Of a stretch of DNA of 8,375 nt, positions 1 to 5,575 are shown piece after piece; the first letter of the stretch is position 1; each line of letters begins with the position of its first letter. The stretch spans positions 1 through 8,375 of the forward strand of contig JAOZTO010000083.1 in assembly GCA_029942265.1 (NCBI GenBank), read 5' to 3'. A program made the translations under genes and the position numbers. The stretch is from Desulfocapsa sp. (GTDB lineage Bacteria > Desulfobacterota > Desulfobulbia > Desulfobulbales > Desulfocapsaceae). The notes under the pieces were generated by a model. It was not told the origin of the DNA, made no database searches, and was given only the letters and a program-made list of their open reading frames with translations.

Positions 1-79
1 TAATTATAGATTTGGTGTGCTAAGGTGGTGACTTCTTTTTACAGTTTTAATTAAATGAAAAATATATGGAGATAGTGCT

Positions 80-508
80 ATGGCACCAGCAAAAAAGGGC
101 GATAAAGTTCAAGTTAATTATAAAGGCTACTTAGAAGATGGAACAATTTTTGATTCCTCTGAGGGGCAGGCACCATTGGATGTAACTCTTGGTTCTGGGA
201 TGGTGATCCCAGGGTTTGATGCAGCTCTTACCGGAATGGAAGTAGGCGATAAAAAAACGGTGGAAATCCAGATGGACCAGGCTTACGGAAGGCATAATGC
301 AGAAATGGTAATGCAGATGCCAAAAAGCCAGATACCACCTGATTTGAACCCTGAGATTGGTCAAAAACTCCAGGTCGGTGGCACTGGTGGAGAGGCAATG
401 ATGGTGGAAGTAATAGATATTGACGATGAATTTATTGTGCTTGATGCCAACCCACCTCTTGCTGGAAAGGATCTTACGTTTGATTTGGAACTGGTTGCAA
501 TTGTATAA
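80..508 (+). CDS. SlyD-like FKBP-type peptidyl-prolyl cis-trans isomerase
   Basis: Predicted cytoplasmic prolyl isomerase and folding helper of 142 residues. The N-terminal FKBP half (about 5-71) shows VNYKGYL (12-18), DGTIFDSS (20-27), VIPGFDAAL (42-50) and VGDKKTV (55-61). Y14, F24, D25, I43 and F46 sit where FKBP12 has its pocket residues Y26, F36, D37, I56 and W59. An insert-in-flap chaperone domain spans about 72-121, and the chain returns to the FKBP fold at PLAGKDLTFDLEL (126-138), as in SlyD and SlpA. There is no signal peptide. Compared with E. coli SlyD (196 residues) it lacks the His/Cys-rich metal-binding tail. The usual NHPLAG or NHMLAG motif reads NPPLAG, with Pro at 125 in place of His. 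The start is supported by GGAGA at 68-72, seven bases upstream. A 355-base gap separates it from the T6SS genes, so it is probably its own transcription unit and not part of the secretion system. Confidence 0.93.
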   Translation: MAPAKKGDKVQVNYKGYLEDGTIFDSSEGQAPLDVTLGSGMVIPGFDAALTGMEVGDKKTVEIQMDQAYGRHNAEMVMQMPKSQIPPDLNPEIGQKLQVGGTGGEAMMVEVIDIDDEFIVLDANPPLAGKDLTFDLELVAIV

Positions 509-523
509 TGAGCTAATAGCTCA
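509..523. repeat. Perfect 7-bp inverted repeat just after the FKBP stop
   Basis: TGAGCTA-A-TAGCTCA begins at the base right after the stop codon. As RNA it folds into a six-base-pair hairpin with a three-base loop. No T-run follows, so it is not a standard intrinsic terminator. It could be an operator, a processing or 3'-end protection hairpin, or chance. Confidence 0.45.
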
Positions 524-557
524 CGCAGGTAAATGGGTCAGGGGACTGAAGAATTAC

Positions 558-600
558 GGTTCTGTCGCTTTTCCATATTGCACCCGTTTGCCACAGAACC
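558..600. repeat. 8-bp inverted repeat GGTTCTGT / ACAGAACC
   Basis: GGTTCTGT at 558-565 is exactly complementary to ACAGAACC at 593-600, with 27 bases between. It could form a stem-loop at the end of the FKBP transcript or be a divided protein-binding site. No T-run follows on either strand. Confidence 0.4.
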
Positions 601-662
601 TACAAAACAACTTGCACAAATAGCTGTACGGTCTAGTATAACTGAGCGAGAACGAAAATCCT

Positions 663-700
663 CTCAGTGCTGGCTGATTGGTCAACGGAGCTGCAGTGAG
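663..700. promoter_or_regulatory. Imperfect dyad next to the putative tssA promoter; possible regulator site
   Basis: CTCAGTGCTG (663-672) and CTGCAGTGAG (691-700) are reverse complements at 8 of 10 positions, 18 bases apart. The right arm ends four bases before a perfect TATAAT. The dyad therefore covers the place where a -35 element would lie, and no good -35 is present. This layout suits a promoter that needs an activator or is blocked by a repressor. The repeat could also be chance. Confidence 0.3.
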
Positions 701-703
701 TAA

Positions 704-709
704 TATAAT
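704..709 (+). promoter_or_regulatory. Candidate -10 element TATAAT for the T6SS operon
   Basis: A perfect TATAAT matches the sigma-70 -10 consensus. The -35 region is poor: GTCAAC at 17-base spacing, or TTGGTC at 20. A start near 716 would give a leader of about 148 bases before tssA. A weaker alternative is TATAAC at 637-642 with TTGCAC at 612-617 (19-base spacer). GATAAT at 832-837 is a third possibility, but it has no -35. Confidence 0.35.
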
Positions 710-863
710 TTCGCTTTCCGTTTGAAACGGTCAAATAAACTCCCAGCTTTTTTTACAAAATTAATCTATCCTACAAACTGATTCTGTTAAATGATTGATT
801 TGATATGTGGTTTTCATTTGCAACTGGGCTGGATAATTTTTTTATGGTGTTCGTGGTGGATTG

Positions 864-2438
864 ATGGATCTAGTAACTCTCGGAAAAGAACCTATAAGCA
901 GTGCCAGACCCACGGGTGACGATGCCCGTTATGAACCGGAATATGACGAACTTCAACAGCAAGTGGATAAGCTTACCAGTGTCACCGCTGATGGGGCTAT
1001 TGATTGGAAGCGTGTTGTTAAACTTTGCTCAACCATTCTCTCCAGCAAATCTAAGGATATCAAGGTAGCCGCATATCTTGGTGCCGCTCTTTTGAATTTG
1101 AAGGGAGTTGAAGGACTCTCTGTTGGTGCCCAGGTTATGCTGGATATGGTCACTGAATATTGGGATAACATGTATCCTGCTAAAAAAAGGATGCGTGGCA
1201 GGTTTAACGCCATAAGCTGGTGGTCTGATAATGCTGAAAAATTTCTCACAACCTATGAAGGCGGTGATATCTCGAAAGACTCCGTTGATCTTTTAATTCA
1301 GCGTATTACAGGTCTTGATGAAGCCCTTGCTGAAAAATCAGATGACGCCCCTATTTTAAGAAATTTAGCTGACTACGCCAACCGTTTGCCTCTTGAGGCC
1401 GGAGCAGAACAGGAACCTGAGCAACCACAAGATAACTGCGATGGGCAGTCAGATTCCGCAAGTGATCCGCAGAGTCAGTCACAGAGTGATCTTCAAGTCG
1501 CAACGGAAAGTGTTGGTTCTGCGGGATCCTTCGGTTCTCCGGAGGAGTGCCAAAAGCAGCTTAGTACGGCACTTGATTTGTTATCTACTGTTGCGGATTA
1601 CCAACTCGCCAATGACGTGGCAGATGTTTCTGGATATAGGATGAGGAGAATGGCCGCATGGTCACCCGTGGTTGCATTACCACCTGCTGAGAAAGGGCTG
1701 ACGATGATTCCGCCGCCTGAAAATTCAGTGAAAGATTCTATAGTCAGTTTATTAGACAGCCACGATTATACAGGAGCCGCTCAGGCAGCAGAATCAAGAA
1801 TAAAACAATTCCTTTTCTGGCTCGATTTGAGTCATCTTACAGTTCTTGCTCTTGATGGGCTTGGCGATGATTACTCAAATGCTAAACTTGCCATAGAACT
1901 TGAGGTTGGCTTTCTGGTTAAAAGGCTTGTGGGCATTGAATCTATGACCTTTTCAGATGGAACCCCTTTTGCCGATGCTAAGACAAAGTCCTGGCTGAAA
2001 TCTCTAAATAGAGAGAAAGATTCAGGGTTTAGTGGAGTAAGTGAGAAGGGGGCAGCTGTGGATAAGGTTTTTGCTGAAGCAGCCAAATTTGTGAAAAGTA
2101 AAAAAATATTTGATGCTGTGACTATTATTCAGGATAGTTTAAATAGTAGTCCCTCCGGTCATGAGCAGTTTTTGCTCAGGCTCGGACTGATCCGAATTCT
2201 CACTGATGTGGGTCAGGGCGGACTTGCACATGTTCATGTGGACGAAGTTCTTGAGCATATTAAGAAGTTCCACCTTGAGAAGTGGGATCCGGAACTTGCT
2301 TTTAACGGACTTACTACAGTTTACGAAGCGCTCATTGCAGAGGGTGGAGATGAAACTATTACCTTAGCAAAGGATACATTGAAGCAAATTAGTAGGATTA
2401 ACCCTGCTGAAGCGCTTAAAATAGATGGTATGAACTAA
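864..2438 (+). CDS. tssA: T6SS protein TssA (ImpA N-terminal domain plus VasJ-type C-terminus)
   Basis: TssA is the cap and priming protein that contacts baseplate, tube and sheath and helps coordinate their polymerisation in the cytoplasm. The product has 524 residues. An ImpA_N domain covers about 10-120 and ends in the diagnostic run NMYP...RGRFNAISWW (102-120). A low-complexity linker rich in Q, S, E, D and P follows at about 180-228. A middle domain opens with YRMRRMAAW (258-266), has IPPP a little further on and ends near FSDGTPFAD (363-371). A helical VasJ-like C-terminus covers about 385-524, with FLLRLGLIRILTD beginning at 436. I chose ATG 864, preceded by GGTGGA (855-860); a TTG codon lies directly before it. 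It leads the operon, 49 bases before tssB. The choice among TssA subclasses is less certain than the family call. Confidence 0.93.
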   Translation: MDLVTLGKEPISSARPTGDDARYEPEYDELQQQVDKLTSVTADGAIDWKRVVKLCSTILSSKSKDIKVAAYLGAALLNLKGVEGLSVGAQVMLDMVTEYWDNMYPAKKRMRGRFNAISWWSDNAEKFLTTYEGGDISKDSVDLLIQRITGLDEALAEKSDDAPILRNLADYANRLPLEAGAEQEPEQPQDNCDGQSDSASDPQSQSQSDLQVATESVGSAGSFGSPEECQKQLSTALDLLSTVADYQLANDVADVSGYRMRRMAAWSPVVALPPAEKGLTMIPPPENSVKDSIVSLLDSHDYTGAAQAAESRIKQFLFWLDLSHLTVLALDGLGDDYSNAKLAIELEVGFLVKRLVGIESMTFSDGTPFADAKTKSWLKSLNREKDSGFSGVSEKGAAVDKVFAEAAKFVKSKKIFDAVTIIQDSLNSSPSGHEQFLLRLGLIRILTDVGQGGLAHVHVDEVLEHIKKFHLEKWDPELAFNGLTTVYEALIAEGGDETITLAKDTLKQISRINPAEALKIDGMN

Positions 2439-2474
2439 GGTTCATTGAAATAATAATATTTGAAACAATTTTTT

Positions 2475-2480
2475 GGAGGT
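2475..2480 (+). promoter_or_regulatory. Shine-Dalgarno GGAGGT that sets the tssB start
   Basis: GGAGGT lies seven bases before ATG 2488. An in-frame TTG at 2473 overlaps this site and would add five residues, so ATG 2488 is the better start. Confidence 0.85.
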
Positions 2481-2487
2481 CAAAAGA

Positions 2488-2970
2488 ATGGCGAAAGAAG
2501 GATCAGTAGCCCCTAAAGAAAGGGTGAACATAGTTTATAAACCGGAAACGGGTAATGCCAAAGAAGAAGTTGAACTTCCTCTAAAACTTCTGGTGCTGGG
2601 AGACTTCTCTCAAAAGAGCGATGATAGCATGGTCGAGGATCGTGACCCCGTTAATATTGACAAAGACAATTTCAACGAGGTACTCAAAGCTCAAGATCTA
2701 GAGCTTACTTTGGGAGTTGACAACAAACTTACCGACGACCCTGATGCTCAAATGGCTGTGAAACTTAAATTTGGCAGTCTTAAAGATTTTGATCCCGACC
2801 AGATTATTGAGCAGGTGCCTGAGTTGCAGCAGCTTATGGAACTGCGCAAGGCTCTCAAAGCTTTGAAAAGCCCACTATCCAATGTTCCTGAGTTCAGGAA
2901 AAAAGTTCAGGGATTGGTCAAGGACGCAGGTGCACGAGAACGTTTACTTAAAGAACTTGGAATCGAGTAA
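2488..2970 (+). CDS. tssB: T6SS contractile sheath small subunit TssB (VipA/EvpA family)
   Basis: TssB pairs with TssC to form the cytoplasmic contractile sheath around the Hcp tube. The product has 160 residues, the normal family length. The family signature is near the N-terminus: RVNIVYKPETG (12-22) followed by ELPLKLLVLGDFS (29-41). The second half is charged and helical (about 110-160), as expected for the helices that interlock with TssC. There is no signal peptide or membrane segment. The start is fixed by a consensus Shine-Dalgarno at 2475-2480. An AT-rich gap of 49 bases follows tssA, and tssC begins ten bases after its stop, matching the strict tssB-tssC pairing of T6SS loci and fitting equimolar production. 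Confidence 0.97.
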   Translation: MAKEGSVAPKERVNIVYKPETGNAKEEVELPLKLLVLGDFSQKSDDSMVEDRDPVNIDKDNFNEVLKAQDLELTLGVDNKLTDDPDAQMAVKLKFGSLKDFDPDQIIEQVPELQQLMELRKALKALKSPLSNVPEFRKKVQGLVKDAGARERLLKELGIE

Positions 2971-2980
2971 GGGGGTATAT

Positions 2981-4468
2981 ATGGCTGAAGAGAAACAAGA
3001 ACAACAGCAACAGGCCGCTGATACAGCGACTGAAGGGTCGTCCTTGCTGGACGATATTGTTGAAGCAACGAAGCTTAAACCAGATGATGAGGCCTATTCC
3101 GTAACCAAGGCTGGCCTACAGGCTTTCCTTGAGGAAATGGTTAAGCCTGAGCGTGAAGGGGCTAAAGTTTCCGGTGGGTTGGTTGATGATATGCTAGCTC
3201 AGATTGACCAGAAATTATCCTTGCAAATGGATAGTATTATGCACAACAAAGACTACCAGCAGATGGAGTCTTCGTGGCGTTCGCTTAAATTTTTGGTGGA
3301 TCGCACAGATTTCCGCGAAAATGTCCGCATTCAGATGATGAACGTATCTAAAGCTGATTTACTTGATGATTTCGATGATGCTCCAGAAATCACTAAATCT
3401 GGTCTCTATAAGCAGGCCTACACGGCTGAATATGGTCAGTTCGGAGGACAACCTTTTGGGGCTATTATTGGGAACTATGATTTTGGCCCAGGTCCTCAGG
3501 ATATGAAACTTTTGCAATACACAGCTTCTGTTGCTGCGATGACTCATGCTCCGTTTATTGCTGCTGCTGGACCTGAATTCTTTGGAATTGAAAAATGGAG
3601 TGAACTTCCAAATCTGAAAGATTTGAAGTCTATTTTTGAAATGCCACAGTATGCAAAATGGAATTCTTTCCGTGAGTCTGATGATGCACGAAATGTTGGG
3701 CTGACATTGCCTAAATTTCTGCTCAGACTTCCTTATGGACAGAATACTTTACCTGCTCAGACCTTCAATTATCAAGAATCTGTTACAGATGGCGACAGTG
3801 ATTTTTGCTGGGGAAACACTGCTTTCGCTTTTGCTTCCAAACTTACGGATTCATTCGCAAAATATCGCTGGTGTGCAAATATCATCGGGCCGCAGGGGGG
3901 AGGGGCTGTAGAAGATCTGCCTTTGTACCAGTACGAAGCTATGGGCGCGGTTCAGACCAAAATTCCAACTCAGGTTCTTTTGTCTGAGCGCAGGGAATAT
4001 GAGTTAGCCGAAGAAGGTTTCATCGGTTTGACCATGCGCAAAGGTAGCGATAATGCCGCTTTTTTCTCAGCCAACTCTACACAAAAACCGAAGTTCTTCG
4101 GTACCAGCAAGGAAGGTAAGGAGGCAGAGCTCAATTACAAGCTGTCAACTCAGTTCCCTTACATGATGATTATGGATCGTCTGGCTCATTACATTAAAGT
4201 CATTCAGCGTGAAAACATCGGCACGTGGAAAGAGCGTGGCGACTTGGAACGTGAGCTTAATACTTGGATCGCTCAGTATGTAACTGAAATGGATAATCCA
4301 GCTCCGAGCGTACGTAGCCGCAGGCCACTTCGCATGGCAAAGATTGAGGTTAACGATGTTGAAGGCGACCCAGGTTGGTACTCGGTTTCCCTCAAAGCCC
4401 GTCCTCATTTTAAGTACATGGGCGCAGCGTTTACTTTGTCTCTGGTTGGTAAGTTGGAAAAAGAATAG
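2981..4468 (+). CDS. tssC: T6SS contractile sheath large subunit TssC (VipB/EvpB family)
   Basis: TssC is the large sheath subunit; contraction of TssB/TssC drives Hcp and the spike out of the cell. The product has 495 residues, typical for the family. A Gln/Glu-rich N-terminal tail (3-11) is followed by SLLDDIVEATKLK (21-33), which matches the TssC/VipB N-terminal helix recognised by ClpV. Further family blocks are MESSWRSLKFLVDRTDF, FGAIIGNYDFGPGPQD, LPKFLLRLPYG, FCWGNTAFAFA and, near the C-terminus, NPAPSVRSRRPLR followed by PGWYSVSLKARPHFKYMG. I chose ATG 2981 because GGGGG (2971-2975) precedes it at five bases. The reading frame is open upstream to 2882 inside tssB, but that extension would overlap tssB by 89 bases and has no ribosome site. 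No ATPase motif is expected or seen. Confidence 0.98.
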   Translation: MAEEKQEQQQQAADTATEGSSLLDDIVEATKLKPDDEAYSVTKAGLQAFLEEMVKPEREGAKVSGGLVDDMLAQIDQKLSLQMDSIMHNKDYQQMESSWRSLKFLVDRTDFRENVRIQMMNVSKADLLDDFDDAPEITKSGLYKQAYTAEYGQFGGQPFGAIIGNYDFGPGPQDMKLLQYTASVAAMTHAPFIAAAGPEFFGIEKWSELPNLKDLKSIFEMPQYAKWNSFRESDDARNVGLTLPKFLLRLPYGQNTLPAQTFNYQESVTDGDSDFCWGNTAFAFASKLTDSFAKYRWCANIIGPQGGGAVEDLPLYQYEAMGAVQTKIPTQVLLSERREYELAEEGFIGLTMRKGSDNAAFFSANSTQKPKFFGTSKEGKEAELNYKLSTQFPYMMIMDRLAHYIKVIQRENIGTWKERGDLERELNTWIAQYVTEMDNPAPSVRSRRPLRMAKIEVNDVEGDPGWYSVSLKARPHFKYMGAAFTLSLVGKLEKE

Positions 4469-4479
4469 TTTTTTAGGTT

Positions 4480-4511
4480 AGGAACGGGGAAGTTATTTCG
4501 ACCCCGTTCCT
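4480..4511 (+). other. Strong GC-rich stem-loop between tssC and hcp
   Basis: AGGAACGGGG (4480-4489) pairs perfectly with CCCCGTTCCT (4502-4511) across a 12-base loop. The stem starts 12 bases after the tssC stop. No T-run follows, so it is a poor intrinsic terminator. It looks more like a processing site or a hairpin protecting the 3' end of tssABC mRNA, and it would separate hcp from the upstream message. Confidence 0.6.
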
Positions 4512-4518
4512 TAGCTAG

Positions 4519-4544
4519 GTCGCCGGCTATTATGTGTCAGCGAC
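4519..4544 (+). other. Second, weaker stem-loop in the hcp leader
   Basis: GTCGC (4519-4523) pairs with GCGAC (4540-4544) over a 16-base loop. A competing small hairpin TGTC-AGC-GACA overlaps its right arm. It lies about 45 bases before the hcp start, which has a clean AAGGAG (4577-4582). It may be part of a structured 5' leader, but the stems are short and could be chance. Confidence 0.25.
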
Positions 4545-4589
4545 ATCTTAAAGGTGTATTTGTAACATAAAATTATAAGGAGAAGGATC

Positions 4590-5072
4590 ATGGCGTTAAC
4601 TTCATATATGAAAGTGACAGGAAAGACTCAAGGTCAGATCAAAGGCGACTGTACTCAGTCTGGTGATAAAAAAGACACCATGCTCATTTATGCTATCGAC
4701 CATAATGTTGAAATTCCTAGAGATACTCATACTGGTTTGCCCACAGGACAGCGCATTCACAGACCTTTCACTGTGACTAAACATATTGATAATGCCTCTC
4801 CGAAACTTGCTCAGGCATGCTGTAAAGGTGAGCAGTTGACCGTTGAAATCGATCATTACCGCATCGACCCAACTGGTATTGAGAAAAAATACTACACAAT
4901 CAAAATGGAAGAAGCGATTATCGTCAATCATCATGCATACAAACCTGTGACATTCCTACCTGATAATAAACCTTATCATGATATGGAAGAAATCAGCTTC
5001 ACTTACTCAAAAATTACCTGGGCCTATACGGACGGTAATATCGAGTACACCGATGATTGGAAGGCAAACTAA
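4590..5072 (+). CDS. hcp: T6SS inner tube protein Hcp (TssD, Hcp1/EvpC family)
   Basis: Hcp forms hexameric rings that stack into the tube expelled by the sheath; it also acts as chaperone and carrier for some effectors and is exported without a signal peptide. The product has 160 residues, the usual length. Family hallmarks are SYMKVTGKTQGQIKG (5-19), QSGDKKDTMLIYAIDHNV (23-40), GLPTGQRIHRPFTV (49-62) and KHIDNASPKL (64-73), then a GEQL run and a C-terminal beta strand with FTYSKITW. There is no C-terminal extension, so this is a structural Hcp and not an evolved Hcp carrying a toxin. Cysteines occur at 21, 77 and 78, the last two adjacent. A near-ideal AAGGAG (4577-4582) sits seven bases before the ATG, fitting high expression. 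It is separated from tssC by a 121-base structured spacer and followed by a terminator. Confidence 0.98.
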   Translation: MALTSYMKVTGKTQGQIKGDCTQSGDKKDTMLIYAIDHNVEIPRDTHTGLPTGQRIHRPFTVTKHIDNASPKLAQACCKGEQLTVEIDHYRIDPTGIEKKYYTIKMEEAIIVNHHAYKPVTFLPDNKPYHDMEEISFTYSKITWAYTDGNIEYTDDWKAN

Positions 5073-5104
5073 GAGTTAACTGAAAATTAAGCTTATAAAT
5101 TACT

Positions 5105-5136
5105 AGAAGGGGCTTCTTCGGGGAGCCCCTTCTTTT
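5105..5136 (+). terminator. Intrinsic terminator after hcp
   Basis: AGAAGGGGCT (5105-5114) pairs with AGCCCCTTCT (5124-5133), a perfect ten-base-pair GC-rich stem that can extend one or two pairs inward around TTCG. It is followed at once by TTTT (5133-5136). It lies 32 bases after the hcp stop and 14 bases before the tssE start. The T-run is short, so partial read-through into tssE, tssF and tssG is likely. Confidence 0.82.
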
Positions 5137-5150
5137 ACCGGGGTAATTGA

Positions 5151-5570
5151 ATGAATGGGCAACGTCTGCTTGAGCGCATCAGGTTTATGGAACAAGACCC
5201 TGATTGGCGCGATGCCGCTGAACCTGGCCAAGTGGTCAAATCTATTCTTGAGCATTTACGCATGATTCTGAACACTCGTCAGGGAAATGCCCAGATTGCT
5301 CCAGATTATGGCGTGCCTGATTTTACTTCAATGATCGGAGCGACAGGGTTTGATGCTGTTCGGGATATTGAAGAATCAATGACCGAGGTCATTCTTAAAT
5401 ACGAGCCTCGTTTAGAAGATGTGAATATTCAATTTATACCTGAAGATGATGCGCCTCTGTCTTTACAATTCAAGCTTCAAGCAAAGCTTAAACTTGAAGG
5501 ACAGGAAATGCCTGTCATTTTTGAAACAGTACTCGACCCTGATGGACGAATTATGGTTAAAGATAACTAA
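5151..5570 (+). CDS. tssE: T6SS baseplate protein TssE (gp25-like)
   Basis: TssE is the baseplate wedge component related to phage T4 gp25; it connects the baseplate to the first sheath ring and is needed to start sheath assembly. The product has 139 residues, typical for the family. It opens with LLERIRFME (6-14) and a WR pair (19-20). SILEHLRMILNTRQG (31-45) and DYGVPDF (52-58) are gp25-like helix and loop signatures. The key Glu-Pro-Arg triad is intact in KYEPRL (83-88). The C-terminal half is beta-rich. It starts just downstream of the hcp terminator with no obvious promoter of its own; GGGG at 5140-5143 is a fair ribosome site seven bases before the ATG. Expression therefore probably depends on read-through. 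Confidence 0.95.
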   Translation: MNGQRLLERIRFMEQDPDWRDAAEPGQVVKSILEHLRMILNTRQGNAQIAPDYGVPDFTSMIGATGFDAVRDIEESMTEVILKYEPRLEDVNIQFIPEDDAPLSLQFKLQAKLKLEGQEMPVIFETVLDPDGRIMVKDN

Positions 5571-5575
5571 ATAAT

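Larger units (their letters stand above)
509..863. other. Non-coding gap between the FKBP gene and tssA; probable T6SS operon control region
   Basis: No credible gene lies here. An open frame running into it from 420 to 623 starts inside the FKBP gene and is a shadow. The gap holds a perfect 15-base palindrome (509-523), an 8-bp inverted repeat (558-565 with 593-600), a 6-bp repeat ACTGAG/CTCAGT (641-646 with 663-668), an imperfect dyad (663-672 with 691-700) and a perfect TATAAT (704-709). The last 150 bases are AT-rich. No clear T-run terminator for the FKBP gene is visible. I also found no -24/-12 element with correct spacing, although sigma-54 control is known for some T6SS loci. Confidence 0.6.

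Noticed and set aside
420..623. Open frame across the end of the FKBP gene into the gap
   Set aside because: It overlaps a real gene in another frame, has no ribosome site and its residue composition is not protein-like.
808..821. Possible sigma-54 promoter TGG...TTGC before tssA
   Set aside because: The GG-to-GC spacing is one base short of the strict 12-base register. Another look-alike at 679-694 is one base too long. No correctly spaced site was found before tssA or hcp.
953..1249. Antisense open frame of 98 codons opposite tssA
   Set aside because: It is a shadow of the ImpA_N coding region with no recognisable protein features.
2473..2487. TTG start for tssB five codons earlier
   Set aside because: This TTG lies within the Shine-Dalgarno that serves ATG 2488.
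2882..2980. Upstream extension of tssC by 33 residues
   Set aside because: It overlaps tssB by 89 bases, has no ribosome site and adds sequence unlike the TssC family. ATG 2981 has GGGGG just upstream.
4528..4533. TATTAT as a -10 element for a separate hcp promoter
   Set aside because: There is no -35 at suitable spacing; the upstream position falls in the right arm of the stem-loop. A separate hcp promoter cannot be excluded but is not supported.
4602..4934. Antisense open frame of 110 codons opposite hcp
   Set aside because: It lies wholly within a well-recognised gene, has no ribosome site or family resemblance and is best explained as a shadow of hcp codon use.
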